NCBI GenBank assembly: GCA_032173965.1
Contig: CM063287.1
Coordinates: 5,771,859-5,835,858, forward strand
DNA length: 64,000 bases
Source of the DNA: Sitta carolinensis
Taxonomy: Eukaryota; Chordata; Aves; Passeriformes; Sittidae
Direction: 5' to 3'
The translations under genes were made by a program, and so were the position numbers. Under the pieces are notes generated by a model, which saw only the letters and a list, made by a program, of their open reading frames with translations, searched no databases and was not told the DNA's origin. Numbering within the stretch: position 1 is the stretch's first letter; the number at the start of each line of letters is the position of its first letter. Shown piece by piece: positions 50,525 to 64,000 of this stretch.

Positions 50525-53249
50525 GCAGACAAAAAAGCAGCAGGGTTGATTAAAAAGCAAAAGAAGAGATATTCAGTTCTTGATCTAAATGAATAAGCCA
50601 CAAACTATTTCATAAAAACATACTGTGACGTAAATTACACATCAGTATTGCACTGTTGTGGTTATTTTGAGAAATGGCTTGTACTGTAAGTCAGCTGGTA
50701 AAACCCCACCCTTAATGACTTTGTAATTCTCCATATAGCAATCAACTGGAGCAGTCATGAAATTGCTAAGAAGGAAAACAGACAGAGCTGTAGAGAGTTT
50801 GTAATAAAAAGATAATGTACTTTTAACATAACAGAAATAGGAGATTGGTTTTATTAACTAAGAAAACTACTTAAAAGGTCCCAGGCTTGCCATTTGTTTT
50901 GATAAATGTTGACACAGATCTTCATAAGATAAGCAATGGAAGTATCAGGGGAACCAGATAAAATGGGACAATGCTTTGGTGTGTGGGTAGCAAATTAAGC
51001 AAGGGAGCTATTTGGAATACAGAGAGAAAATGAAGGAAGTTGCAGGGCTCTGTCCATCAGGCTCCTCTCCCACATGGTGCCCTCACTCCTCTGCCTTTTT
51101 CCATAACCCTCTGTTACTAAGGGGGTCTCCCAGAGGATTCACAGATCATAATTAGTTTATCATTGCTTGGATGCATGGCTTTGACCATTATCATCAATAT
51201 GCAGGCAAGGCAGAGGCAATGGAGGATGCAGCTGGATGTCTGAAGGGACTGGTGAGGTGCTGAATGAACACAGCTCTGACTCCTGGCATGGGAGGTCTCC
51301 TGGCTATTGCAGGGCACTGTGTTCACTGACCTCCCAAGACCCCCCAGCTGTTAAGAGCTAGTTCTTCTTCTCTTGTTCTACTCCTCTGGCAATGACTTTC
51401 TGCAGTATAGGCATGAGAACACAGGTGTAGATGAAGCAAAGATGTGTAGCTCACCATTCAAAACCAGTATCTGCATGCTCTACACAGCTCAGAGCTGCCT
51501 GTTCTAATAAAAAACCAAAGAAAAAAAGCAGTTTTCAGCAGACAGAAATGAACTTAGCACACCTCAAAACCCTGAATCTCACAAAAGGTCCAAAAGCAAC
51601 AGAAACAGTGGAACAATGAAAGAATAACCACAAAGAGGAATAAGAAACTGTGTCTCTATGACCTCAAAATCTTTAAGAGGAATCATTAAGAGAAGTGATG
51701 TCATGAGAACACCTTCCCCTATCATAGTCCAGCTACAACCTGCTGAACACCTCCAAGCTTCCAATTGCAGGGGGCCAAGCAGCAATGACAGTCAGCACCT
51801 ACACCTCTAGGGACTGCTGTGAGGGAAAGGACAGCTCTGCCAGTGGAATAACCTCCGTGGCAGGATTATGCCTGGCTCCTGCCTGACCAGTTCTCACACT
51901 GAATTCTTTGCACAGCCACAAGGCTAAGAACCACAGCAGGAATCCACGCCCCACAATAGCAATCTGGGGTGGACTAGGAGCAACAGCTGAGGAGTTCAGG
52001 TAGCTGCATCATCGTCACAGGCATGCTCTAGCACACCAGTCCACCCTCTCTCCAGAGGTTAGGAAAGACTCCTCAAACACAGCTCTTCCAATCCAGTCTG
52101 CCTTTTCATTCCCACGGTCTTTATTCGCACTAGTACAGACACTTGGTGTGCCTCAGCTGGCTAATTAATCACAAGACCTAAAAATATTAATCTAAGAATC
52201 ATATTTCTTTCACAGATAAATGGAAACACAGTAATGATTTATCCATATGAGATGGGACAGGAAATCTGTGGTTTTGGTTTTCAATAAATTTGGGTAAATT
52301 ATTGACACAACGGGGATACCTCTCTGTTGGCAGGACCCATGCTACTCATCCTTGCTTTGAGAACCCCCCTCATTTGAATGCTAATGCAATCAAGAACAAA
52401 GGCAATGTGTTGCAGGATACGAACACAGTGATTACATTTATGTTTACCAGATAATGATGGTGTTAACAAGTTGCCTGTAATTCTGACATGGACGTTTGCC
52501 TGCCTGATTCTGCTTTAAAATTGATCAAAAGGAGAAAGTAATTTCTGCCAATAGTGAGAATAAAATGTACAGCCTTTCTGCATGTGTCAGATATTTCTCC
52601 CCATTTAAGGAGGAGACAGAGCTAATTCTCAGAATTTCATGCCACTTCCCCAGCCTCCTGTTTTCTGTCACAGTGCCAGCAGAGCATCAGCCTTTCAAAG
52701 AATTCCTAAGCTTAGTTTAACATTTGAAAGAAAGAGAATACTTACAAATCTACTGGAGATTGAAACTACTGTTCAACTGAACAGCAATACAGTCATTTAA
52801 AAAAAGAAAAAAAAGACAGCACCATCTAATACTTACTTAAAGCACATGGCTGAAAAACATTTTACACTCAGTTATTTGGACCAGAGTTCTACTTAATGGG
52901 GACAAACCCAAGTATGTTGATCAATGACTGACAGTATGTCCATATAATCAAATATTCTATAATATTTATCTCGCTAAATCACTCAAAATTTAAATACTAA
53001 ATCAAATTTTTAAAGAACACAGAAGAAATTTAATATGAAAAAGTTTCCAACCACGTGTTCCATTTCCTTTTTTAGATCCTAATCCCATATTCAGCTCCTC
53101 ATAACTGAAACTCCAAGCTTGCACCCCCAGGACCCTCCTGCACCTTACGAAGTGCCTCATAAACCTTAGGTGTTTCTAGACTCAAAAGAAGAGTGACTGA
53201 CAGTCGTCACTTCCAGCTTTTGTATCCATCCACAGGCCTCAAACTGCTT

Positions 53250-53345
53250 TATTGAGATGAGTAAAAATTATTATCCCTATTACACAGAGAGAGAAACTGA
53301 GACAGAGAGAGCTTAAAGGATTTATTCTACAGCATCAAGCAATTT
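53250..53345 (+). mobile_element. MIR/L2-like ancient element fragment
   Basis: TTATTATCCCTATTACACAG, then GAGAAACTGAGACAGAGAGAG and CTTAAAGGATTTA, follows the core of the MIR/L2 3' region (TTATCCCCATTTTACAGATGAGGAAACTGAGG-type) in sense orientation. It is heavily diverged, as expected in a sauropsid. Confidence 0.6.
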
Positions 53346-54487
53346 AGCGTTCAAGGGAGAGAGCAAAGAGGCCAGGCAAAAATTCTTGTTGGGAAATTTC
53401 TGGATAAGTGAGAGATCCCTAAGTTTCCTCAAAATGGAAGTGAGTTTCTCTGGTTGCCCCAGCCAGCCTGTCTACCTCCATCAGAGATGGGACATGGACC
53501 AGGTGGCTCTGTGCTGAGGCTTCTCTCTCAGCACAGACACCTTCCCTGTCCCGCACAATTCCGGTCAGTCGTTCATTCTACTCAGCTGCTGCCCAGCCGG
53601 GATTACCTTCCCCTTCAGGAAGGGTCTGCAGAGCAGCAGGACACCCTCCCGCAGAAGGCAGGTGACTGCTGTGACAACAGCTGCAGGAACCTGAGAAAAG
53701 CAAGCTGACACTGGGGACATGGCTGCAAAATCACCTCCCTGCCTCCCAAAATTTCCTTCTCTCCGTACTCCTCAGGTCACAAGCACGGGCCAGCCCATGC
53801 CCAAACAGCCATGGATAGCTACAGACAACCGCTCTGATATAAAAGGTTTTTAAACTGCCCTATTAGCTTTCTAAAGCAGATGGAGATGGGGGGAAGGGGG
53901 AGATTGATTGTAGAAGGGAGCACATGCTGCCTGTCCTCTTGAATGTTCTGGGTCATGCAGACCATTCAGGTTGAATGTGCATCAGCTTTAAAACAAGTAT
54001 TTATCCTGGTTGTCGTGGTTACTGATAAGCAGCTTCAATTCTGCTGATAACAAAAAGAAGAAAGAATTAAAAAGGGGAGGGGAGCTGAAAACATAATTTG
54101 GTAATATGACGAAGCCAACAAGAAGAATTAAATCACATTAAACAAGCCAATTGTACTGTAAATGGCTCTACCTCTGTATTTGCTTTTAAATCATCTAAGG
54201 CTCTAACATGGCAGCTGCTTCAGTTTTAACAAACAAACAGTAAAAATCCCTTTTAATAACGAAAGAAAATAATGATATACTTTGCTTTAGCTGAATTCAA
54301 ACATAATTTCATTTTCCCTGAGGTGAGATTTGCACAGGGAACAATCAGATAATAAGCGTTATCATTCTCACAGACAAAACTGAACCAGCACTTTGCAATT
54401 CAAAGTGCTATTTAATGCACTGTTTTCAGCAATCTCTGAACACCATCCAACACACCACTGAACTACACTTCAGTACTTACACATTAA

Positions 54488-54571
54488 GCCTGATCCTGCA
54501 AATACTTGAGCATGGGGTTTATGCTATGAACACAAGTACTGTAGCTGAGGTTGAAGTCACACATTCCCTTT
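54488..54571. mobile_element. Half copy of palindromic MITE-like family A
   Basis: It starts CCTGATCCTGCAAATACTTG, followed by degraded AGCATGGG and AAGTACTGTAG segments and a GTTGAAGTCA centre. This is the order expected for one arm of the same palindromic family as at 5947-6021. The second arm is not apparent. Confidence 0.55.
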
Positions 54572-57500
54572 TTTAGGACGGGCCATCCTGACATCCACTA
54601 ACTTTCCCTACAACACTTCTAATCCTCTGCAGAATTATTATTATTATCACTATTTCTGTGATCATGTGTCTTGGTCCTCCTTTCTGACGTGTAGCACTGT
54701 ACAGAGAAAATACCGGAGAATGAAAAACTCTACTCTGGTGGAGAAACATGCAACTAGAGCCCCGGCAAGAAAGGGGCACACATTTTTACAGCAGCGATAA
54801 TTATCCACTGGAGCAATGATCTCAAGGATGTAACAGATTCCCCAACTCAGTGCTCAAGACTGAACCGTTTCTTCCTCAAGATATTCTCTGGACTGATGAA
54901 TTTTAATCTCATGGTCTGTTATTTGTCTCCTGTGCTGAAGAAGCCCATGATAAATCCATACTTGCGTGGCATGAAAAACTGAAAAGAAGTGGAAAGTTGC
55001 TGAGAGTTAAACTGAGTTACTGGGTCTAATATCAGACTAACCAGGTCTTCTGTAATCTCCTCTCTTTCACCTCTGCACACCATTCAAACATAAATGACAG
55101 ACAAGGAAATGCAGCCCTACTTATAAGGGACTGATTCATCACCTCTTCCTTGCGGCAGAATCAACCGCCTTCATTTTCCATTGCACCCAGAAGTATGAGT
55201 CAAAAGTCTTATTTTGGTGTCTCACACGGGGCTCTTTCATTATCATTCTGAAAATTCAGAGGAACTGTGCCCTCCTCGAAATAGCAGCGGCAGAAGCTGC
55301 CAGTCCCAGAGCTGCGACACAAGGAGTGGAGGGTGGAAATGGTCCAGTGATTTAAACAGCCAAGCCCTGCTTTTGACATTTATGCCTCTTTGAAACCCTT
55401 AATGAAGTAACAACCGCGTTAATTCTTGCAGGGTATTTAGTACACATAAAAACTGCATTATCTACTATTTACAATTTACTACACACAAGCAGTATCTGGC
55501 TCTGTATAAAAATAACAAGCTCACTGTAACCCTCCCCTCCCTAACCATACTGCTGATTTCTTTGACACATGGAGAAGTGAGAATAATTACATTTTACTGA
55601 GTGCGTCTCATTACACTGATTTAAGTAAGATTTCCAAAGCTGTAAAAATACGCTTTTCAATTTCATTTGTTTCCAGCATTTCACTATGAAGACAGTTCAT
55701 AAAGCCTTCAAAACTCATCATCAATATAGACAAAAATTGTACCCTGATCATGTGGACATTTGACAGAGGGATAATAGGGTCTAGAAACACCACAGTCAGA
55801 TGTTGCTTTTCTGTTTAATGTTTCCTTCTGTGCCAAACGTAATATAACAGACAAGTGTTAGAGAGACATGTAGGGGGGAGTCTGAATAGAGAGCTTTAAA
55901 AGAGGTCCTTAATAGAGAAGCTGTATGCTTAGTCTTCAACAATATTCAATAGCAATTTATTTGCAGCCATTTTCTCATGTAACCTTTCACACGGGAGCAG
56001 ATAAGATAGAGCACAACACAATTTGTCAACTGCCAGATATGAACAAAAGAAACCATTTTTAATAAGCTTCAGTGGCCCCTTGTATTTGTTTTGCAACACG
56101 TTAATAACTTTTTTGGAAGCCAATCAAAGACAAGAAGAGAAAAAGAAATCAAGCTGGGAAACAAAAAACACATTTTAAGAATTTTACAGATAAACTCGTG
56201 TTATCATCTGCAGTGTAATAATGCTTAAACCCAAAAGTGGCACAGAATTAGAATTAGAAACACAATGCCATTTCTTTTTAAAAATACAAGCAACTACAAA
56301 ATGCTAGTGTCATACACACTTTTCCAAGAATTTGCTGTCCTCTATCTCATCCCAGTGGAGCACATACGGGCTCCCCAAAAGAACCTTACTCAGGTTCTCC
56401 TTCCCAGTGAAGAGATCAAACTCAACATGACAACTACAGGGAAAGGCCAGATAGGAGCTGCCAAATCCCAGGCCACTGACCAACCACCCTGTACCACGCT
56501 TCCCCAGCTACTTGGAAACCCTCACCTCCTAACTGAACTTATGTTGCACCAAATAATCCCCAAACTGTTACTCTGAGAAACAACATGTAGCCTTTTTCTG
56601 TAGCCTTAAAAAGCTGTTACAGGCATATGAGTAAGTAAATCTGTGGTTGCTCATAAATCTGTTTGCTCATTTAATCCCATTCTGCATCACAACAAAGTAG
56701 GCTGGAGCTGAAAAGGAGTAAATAGGAAGAAGGTCTAAAAGAAAAGGGAGTTCACTTACACCCCTGTGTAGGACACAAGGACCAAAAACTGAGTGATATG
56801 CAGTGTAAGGTGACCAAAGCAACTGTGCTGAAATTCAGCAATGCCAGGGCCTTCCTGTGTGACCAAGGTCGTGTCATTAGGCATTCCTGGGGCAAAGCCT
56901 CATGTCTATGGAAAAAGAATTAGTTACATGTGAGAGCTTGTGGGACAATTGCTCCTGATCCCTTCCCCTTCCTGCAGGCACAAGAGGAGGGGCAGAGAAC
57001 CTCCTCAAAATGATATCTACAGATACTTGTGCAAAAATATTTCTGCAGGATTAAGGTTCAACAATGAGTCCAAATGGTCAGGAGCCCTGAGTCTCACTTT
57101 TAAGGTAAGGGCCTTCTGGTACTGAAGAAAAATCAGAAAGCACCAAAATCCCAGCAACATATGCTGAAAAAGCTGATGAAGTGTTAAGCAATTTCATTAA
57201 TGTTATTAAAATAGAGAAAATTCCCTTGGAAAATTTCACACAGGCTTTTCTGTCTCATTGCAAATTACTCATGGCCTGAGAGACGTGTGAGGAGCAAATG
57301 GAGAGAAATAAAGCTTCTCTCCAGGTAATTTGGACCGAGTCCTAGACTCACTGGTAGAAAGATCAGGCTTGTGGGCTTCAGTGAGAACTGGGCTGGGTTC
57401 TTTGAACTAGATTATTATGGCATCTCTAAGAGAGGTACAAAAGTATACTGAGAGAAGATACACCAGAGAACAAAAGAAGCTGCCAGTCAGATGACAACCC

Positions 57501-58140
57501 TTCTTGTTATGATGATGAAAAGACTCCCAGACTTTAGCAGACACACACTTGCAGAGTTTAGGATCCCAAACCCAAAATTAGATTTTGCCTTCTAAGGACT
57601 TTGCAAAGGAGTCTGTTATCCAGTGAAGGGAAAGAATACAAGCATTTGCTCTTCAAGAAAGACGAATGTCTTCCTGAATAAGGAAGGGCTCTGGGTGATG
57701 GGAACATACCAACCCAGCCCCATGCTCCTCCTGAGAACTAATACAGGATTTTTCTTCCTCTTCTGCAGGACCAGGAAACCATCCCTGGAAAAGAGAAGCT
57801 GTGCTACCTGAATTATTGGAAAAGGCCTTGGGTGGGGGTAGGGTGAGAAAGGATTTCAGGACAAGTTACGCCTATGAGCTGAGGAGAACAAGCAAGTATC
57901 CTCCCACTCTTTTCTCTAGGCAAACTCTCTTTCCAAGTTTTCAGTACAAGCATTAAGTCACCAGTAAACCTGCCTAAGAAGGGCTCAGCAGAACCCTGCC
58001 AATCTTCCAGAAACACCAGGTGGCTTACACTGTGTTCCCCATGGGCTTCAGTCCCACACCCAGCAGAAAAGGCGGCTCCCAAGTACGAAAACAATTGTAA
58101 CACACTATCTGCTAGTCTGGAACCTGCTCTAATAATAGAT

Positions 58141-58345
58141 AGCATTGCCTATTTCAAAGCACTTAATGAAAGCTAATTAGTCCTCGGGGTATTCCTATGA
58201 GGCAGGTAGACAGATAAGTATTATTTCCCCTGTTTTACATATGAAATAACCTCATCAGAGATGTTCTGACTTGCTTAAGGCCACCGAATGAGTCACTGAG
58301 CTCAGCACTCCGCAGGTCCTGGCTCCCAGACCCGTGCTCAGACCT
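58141..58345 (+). mobile_element. MIR/L2-like ancient element, longer copy
   Basis: In order: CAAAGCACTTAATGAAAGC, CCTATGAGGCAGGTAGACAG, TTATTTCCCCTGTTTTACAT, GACTTGCTTAAGGCCACC, GAATGAGTCACTGAGCTCAG and a GTCCTGGCTCCCAGACCCGT tail. This is the block order of MIR/L2 3' ends: the CCTATGAGG, TTTTACA and CTTGCCCAAGGTCAC equivalents. It lies in sense orientation on the plus strand. Confidence 0.7.
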
Positions 58346-59898
58346 CTCAGCCCTACCTCCTTCACAAGTACAAATTTTCATTTCAAACGTGGAGGGAGAA
58401 AGAAAAGAAGATCAAGGAGGAGTAATAACACAGAAAAAATGTTCTATGGGTAAGGAGCCTCCAGAAGAACAGCAAAACAGAGCTACATATCTCCTGAACG
58501 CTAGATACCAAACCTAGAACAAGGAAAAAGATGAAAAACACACTGATACAAAATTGTACGAGTTTTTATAATATATTCTATTCAAGCAGTCAGAGCTATT
58601 TATTGTGGTTTGTAACCACCACTAATGTCAGTTTAATAGCTTTACGCTGCTAGTTTCTCAAACGGTCAAAGCCCACGGTCCTGGCTGCACACAATCTAGA
58701 TGCTCAGCACATACAGGTAAGTTACGTGCCCCCCCACAAAGCCAGACTGAGGTGGTGTTCCATACGGGAACACTTTGTGACTTCGGACATCCTGGGTAGG
58801 CAGCAACATCATCAGTGGGTTTTGTGTCTGTTTGGGAAAGAGCAGCAAATGGTTCAGCCACCATTTGCAAACAGCCAGAGCTCACAAGACACCAGATATT
58901 ACATGGCATTACATTCTTCCAACATCAGGCTGCTGCATCACCCACTACTTAACTGCTCTCGACCAGCACAGACAGAGCGGAGCAGATGATGTCCTAAACT
59001 TTTAATACACCAAATCCAGAAAACGTTTTCCACATTCCTGAATGTGCCTTTCAATGACTTCCTCCCTTTCAGCTCCCAGCCCCATATCCCACGGACACAC
59101 AATTAAAGTGAAGCAGGGTCTTTGAAAGAGGGAATGCAGTGTAGCAGTCCCCTGGAACATTCAGTAATTGTATGTGCTAAAAATAATAATTTTGCTTCTA
59201 TGAGATTCAAGGACCAATCTCCAGGCTAGGCAAAACATTACTTCTTTTTCAGAGGGAAAAAAAAAATTATTTATACAGTGCATTACCAATTTCAAATGGT
59301 GATGTTTAAACACAAGTTTGATGAACTATATGCAGAATAATACAGCTGCTTTGCATTATGATTCCTTTATTTATAGACCACAGCAAATTAATAACTCAAA
59401 AATGTTGTTCCAGGCAAGTAATGTACACACAATAAAACTATTCATTTCCTCAAAGGTCACTCCAGGAGAAAAATACATTGTTTCAAAGCCTACCAACAAT
59501 GCTATTGTTCCAAAGAAAAGTGAAAATATATAATGAGCAGTTAGTGCATATATCTGCAGCGGAGACCCTGGGCTAATTTAAAGTGCAATCTTAAGGCAAT
59601 CAATCATACTCTAAAATTACTTCATTTTCCAAACTGTTTACACTTTTTAAGTTACAAATCCACTTTCTGCTATTTCAACTCACGATTTACAGCTACAGAT
59701 TTAGCCTGCCTTGGCTTGCTGCCAAACTCTAGTCATGAGGGAGCTAATGATCTGAACAGATCAGTGTTTTATAATGGAGAAAAGCGCATGTAAATTTCCA
59801 GCATGTCTGCAAGTAATCAAGGCATGCTGACTATAAATGAGGCTGCCTCACATTTATTTTAGGAGAAATATCTTGAAGCCCCACTTTTTATCCAGGCC

Positions 59899-59938
59899 AA
59901 CAACAACAACAAAAAAAGAAAAAGAAGAAAAAAAAAGA
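59899..59938. repeat. CAA then A/G-rich simple repeat
   Basis: Four CAA units lead into AAAAAAAGAAAAAGAAGAAAA. Confidence 0.9.
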
Positions 59939-62900
59939 CTCCTTTAAAAAGGTACTCCAAGATTATTTCAAATGATTCTAAATTAAACTGCAAGGCAAAC
60001 AGTATGTTAAAGAATAGTACAACAGCTAATTTCCTTTAGTGTTTCTATCTCTAACCAGATCATATCCTTATCATGGCAAGCTGGAACATTAAACTCTCCA
60101 GTCCATGGAATCAAAACACAAGAGTGCTTCATATTACATTATAGAAAAATGAGCCATTCCCTACAAACAAGGTCAGATTTCTGGAATGCCAAAGGTCTAC
60201 ATTTAAACAGAGAGGGGAGGAGGGGAGGTTTTGCCCACTCCACTTGCTAAAAACCAGTGGGAAACTAGACTAGCAATTCAAATTTGTTCTAATAGTTAAA
60301 ATGGTAGAGGGAGAGCAAGAAGTCTCTTCAGAATTGGTACTTAAATTAAGTATGATCTTTATTGTTTCATTACAGTAGCATAGCCAAATAATGACTGTGT
60401 TACTGTACAAATAATGCCGGATCCTCATTTTCTAGCAGAAAATACTCTATTCTATCATTTTCTGCTTATCATCAAACTACACCCCCTTCCTGTGTAGCCC
60501 ATGGGTTGTGGCATGTTTGGGGCTAGATTAAAAAAAGTTTCTGATTTTCTCCTGTTTTTAAAGGCCATACTGTGGAGGCATATTTTGGTTCAAAAGTGGC
60601 TTTAAGAATGGAGCTATAAATATTCCTGTGTTGTACTTCATGAAATTCAATCCATCATGATGGATATTTCTGTTGTAACATTATTACATGTCTAAATTCA
60701 ATTGTATAATTGGATAGGGCCAGAAAGAATAAGCTGGCATTGCTTTGTTTCGGCATACTACAGATTTAGAATACCTGTAATCATAAATCAACATAATTAT
60801 TTGAAGTTCTGTCACAAAACAGAACAGGAAAAGAAAGACTAAAATAAACTAGCTGCTAAAGAATTTCATTTTACTTTCTCGAGACTGAATTCTTTTACTG
60901 GCTTCGAGTCCTATCACCACTACAACTGGGAAAGTCTTTTCTCCTTTCCAGTTGCCTTGAAAGGCACCTCCTCCACAAAGATTTCGCTTTCTTACAGCTT
61001 TCCAACACAACTGGCATTGCTCCACTGAGGAATTCCGCAATTCCACAGCACGATGGATGCGCCTGCATTGCTGCCACTGGGACCAGGGTAACAGGGAGCC
61101 AGGCTGAGGGAGACAAAGCAACCTGAGCTCTCCACAGCCAGCCAAAAGCCTGGTGTGTCAGGGGCCATCACTGCTGGGGCAGTCTGTCTTGCTAGAAGCT
61201 CTAGGGGGAGACAGCTAAGTCCCTCCTTGCAGCAGAAGCAAAAAGAACTGATCATTCTTTGGCCCACCGTGTTAGCTATTTTGCTACTTATCCACACAAA
61301 ATAATTTACTAACTCCTCCCCAACTTCTCTGCACTTCTTACCTCACCACTGTCAGAAACAAAACTAACTGACCCTTTCTACTCTGTTTCTACCCCTAGCA
61401 CACGTAAGTGAGAACTTGGGAGCAGCTTTGAGGGATGGCCCCTGGATGTGAAGAGAGTTTGTTGCTTGTTGGCTCCTTTTTAATTATTGCTAAGCAACTG
61501 CCATTCAGAGCTGGGCCTCTGGAGATCACTGCCCAGCTAAGGCAGAAGACCAAGCAGATGTGAGCACACATGCAGGTAAACACCAGGAGATGCTTTGGGA
61601 TGGACTGCGCTGTGTTACTGGGAGAGGCAAAAGCACTGATAGTGGCTGAAGTTTCTTCCCTCCCCTCACCTACAATTACGCAACCATTTTCCAAATCTCA
61701 TCTCCACCTACCCTCCAGCCATGCTGAGCTTCATGCTTACTGGAGGCACTGGGGTATAGCATGACTGAAGTTAATATTAAAACATGGATTCCGCCTACAG
61801 CTTCCCTGAAAAAAAACATTGCCTTCGCAGAGACGGAGGTCTCCCAACAATCTCCTTGTTCTGTTTTTCTTGCCGCTATTACAGTTTTTTTAAAAACTCT
61901 TTTTCTTCCTTCTTGTCTTCTGATTTTTGTAGGTCTTGCACTATGCATTTTATTACTTCTGATACTTACGTGAAGAACATTAAGCCTTTCAAAAATACAC
62001 TCTTGGCCAAGTGCTGGATTGGAGCTCAGCAGCATATACAGTTGCATGTACACACACGAAGTATGTGCAGTTTTACTGGAGATGACTATGCAGTCATCAG
62101 CATATGTCTGTGTAATCACCTTCTGTTTGTGAATACATGCAGAATAAATTATACAACTACTGTAACATGATTAAAAAACTTTTTCAAATTCTCAACTTTG
62201 ACTCTTGAACACTGTGACATCAAATTAGAGAAGTAACTGAAAATAGTAAGAACTGGATTTCCTTCGTCAAAGAATACAGGGAAAAAATATCCTTCTCTTT
62301 CAGTATATCTGAAAGAAGCAAAAATGGGGTGAACAAACAGATCTGTGAGGGAAAGGCAAGTCAACTCCAGCTCAGCAAAAATTTCTATGATAAAAAACCA
62401 ATAAAAATAAAAAGAGGAGATATAAATAGGTGATGTGAACAACTCTTGAGAAAAAAAAGCATTTGATATCATCTGAGTTGGTGTCACAGAGTGGTTATTA
62501 ACTGGCATAAACATGCATTTTCAGTCCCACTGAGTCACCAGAAAAGCTGGCTCTCAAATAATGAAGCTGATGGAGCCTGACATCCAGTTCTACTTCTCTT
62601 TACTCCAACTTGGAACTGTTGCACAATTACGATAGGGTACGTCAGGATCCGATAAACAGAACTGGAAAAGGGAAAGAAAACAATTTTTTCCCCCACAAGT
62701 CAGGTTCAGTGCTTTTGCCTATTAAAGTAACCAAATATGTTTCTCTCTGAAATCAAAGCCAAAAGGCAGCATGCCAGACACAGTTAACAGATAAATCAAT
62801 GTTCCTGAAGGGTGGACTTTTTTGTTTTGGGGGGTTTCTGCCTGACAACAATCTTGTGGTGAGCAAACAGAACACCCACCACACATCTTGTCAATCTACT

Positions 62901-64000
62901 CACATGAAACAGGGAAGGAAATGCAAATACTTTTGGAGATCTTGGCACTGTTTGGAAAAACTTCATGTTCTAACCTCCCTGTCAAAGGTCATTGTTCTCA
63001 TAACCATGAAGTCTGCAGCTGTAGTAAAGCCCACCTCATATAATGTGTAATTACAGCTAATTTATCACTAAGGTCATTGCATACTATCTGGGAGTTTGTA
63101 AACAAGAATGAATCACAGATTTCATTTCTATGTCCCTTTCAAACTGGAAGACTTAACAGTTTCCTGCTCCAACATACAAAATACTATTGCTTCTATAAAC
63201 CTACTCAGGTCACCTTGACAGCAGTTTCCATTTAATTAAACTGACAGCAAAGGAGGGCCTTTGCTAATGTGATCCAGACCAGTTTGCCTTCAATGTAAAT
63301 TGTCAGGCATGAAATTACATCTGAAACAGATACAATAATCTATCTGTATCTTAGTCATGAGTTTAATCTATACTAAAATAACATTTTCTTTGTCCATATT
63401 GAAGTCTGTTTTAGACTTCAGTGATCTTTTCTTCTTTTCACAGTTGAAGTTCAGGAACTTATTCAACTTCCATTCACCTTAAAGTCAATTCTGAATTTTC
63501 TTCTCATCTGTAATTTACACATTCATTGTTGGTTTCTAGGTCATGGGTAGCAAAACGATCTCACATGTGAGAAACCAGATTCAGGACCTACTTCAAACTT
63601 TCACTTTCTGGAAATGAAATAGACTGGAAGGACCATAAAAGTAGTTCACAGCCACTTAAAGCAGTCTGAGTTGCCTTAAGCTAACAGCCCGCCTTTTCAC
63701 ACAGATCCTTGATCAACTGGCTGTAAAGCAGAAAACTGATGAGATTTATAGGTACCTTCAATAAAATGGAGGTGGGATTGTTTATTTGTTTAATGACCCA
63801 TAACATTTCACTCTCATCTAATGATTCTCATCAGTACTCAACTGATGTAGTAATCCCTACAATACCCAGCAAGAACAGAATATGTGTAAGAATAGTTACT
63901 GCACAGTAGCCACAGTGCTCATGATGAGCAACTGAATAAACTGCAGGGTGCATTTATACCAGATGCAAGTGAGATGGGAATTTCTGAGAGATGCCAAGCA

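Larger units (their letters stand above)
46243..64000 (-). other. ARID5B: 3' part of the ARID5B intron before exon 4 (intron 3 by human numbering)
   Basis: The acceptor side is at 46243 and the intron runs off the right edge. No upstream exon is visible: the segment that should end in the KADLG-type sequence before exon 4 was not found. It holds MIR/L2-like fossils (53250-53345, 58141-58345), a palindromic MITE-like half copy (54488-54571) and A-rich tracts. In human the matching intron carries the leukaemia-risk variants of ARID5B, so regulatory DNA is expected here. Confidence 0.85.

Overview
The window is vertebrate nuclear DNA, most likely from a bird. It is AT-rich, poor in CpG and almost entirely non-coding. 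Three spliced exons on the minus strand read through without error as consecutive pieces of ARID5B (AT-rich interaction domain 5B, also called MRF2), at 46012-46242, 13667-13779 and 7262-7466. Their splice phases fit together (1 to 1, 1 to 0, 0 to 1), and their lengths match the human protein as I remember it (residues about 168-351). The bird assignment rests on low repeat density, a decayed CR1 LINE fragment, short palindromic elements of a type common in sauropsid genomes, and residue choices in the exons. I cannot name the species.

Layout, in transcription order on the minus strand (right to left). 64000-46243 is the 3' part of the intron before the first exon (intron 3 by human numbering), with one MITE-like palindrome and two MIR/L2-like fossils. 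46242-46012 is exon 4, the end of the N-terminal BAH-like region. 46011-13780 is a 32-kb intron holding a CR1 reverse-transcriptase fossil, two palindromic MITE-like copies, a near-perfect hairpin and a 200-bp TTTC tract. It also holds a CpG-rich island at about 15.3-15.6 kb that ends in ATGG followed by a splice donor. 13779-13667 is exon 5 (basic, AT-hook-like). 13666-7467 is the next intron. 7466-7262 is exon 6 (linker plus the first part of the ARID domain). 7261-1 is the start of the following intron. The exon carrying the rest of the ARID domain is not in the window.

The most informative non-exonic find is the island at about 15.3-15.6 kb. It looks like the internal promoter and first exon of the short ARID5B isoform. 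Joining it to exon 5 gives a start codon directly followed by the exon 5 residues APNLKGRPRKKK, so the predicted short protein lacks the BAH-like N-terminus and keeps the ARID domain. One gene would therefore make two chromatin proteins from two promoters, both of which share exons 5 and 6. I found no other protein-coding gene, tRNA, rRNA or CRISPR array. Other open reading frames here are short and uninterpretable, or products of simple repeats.
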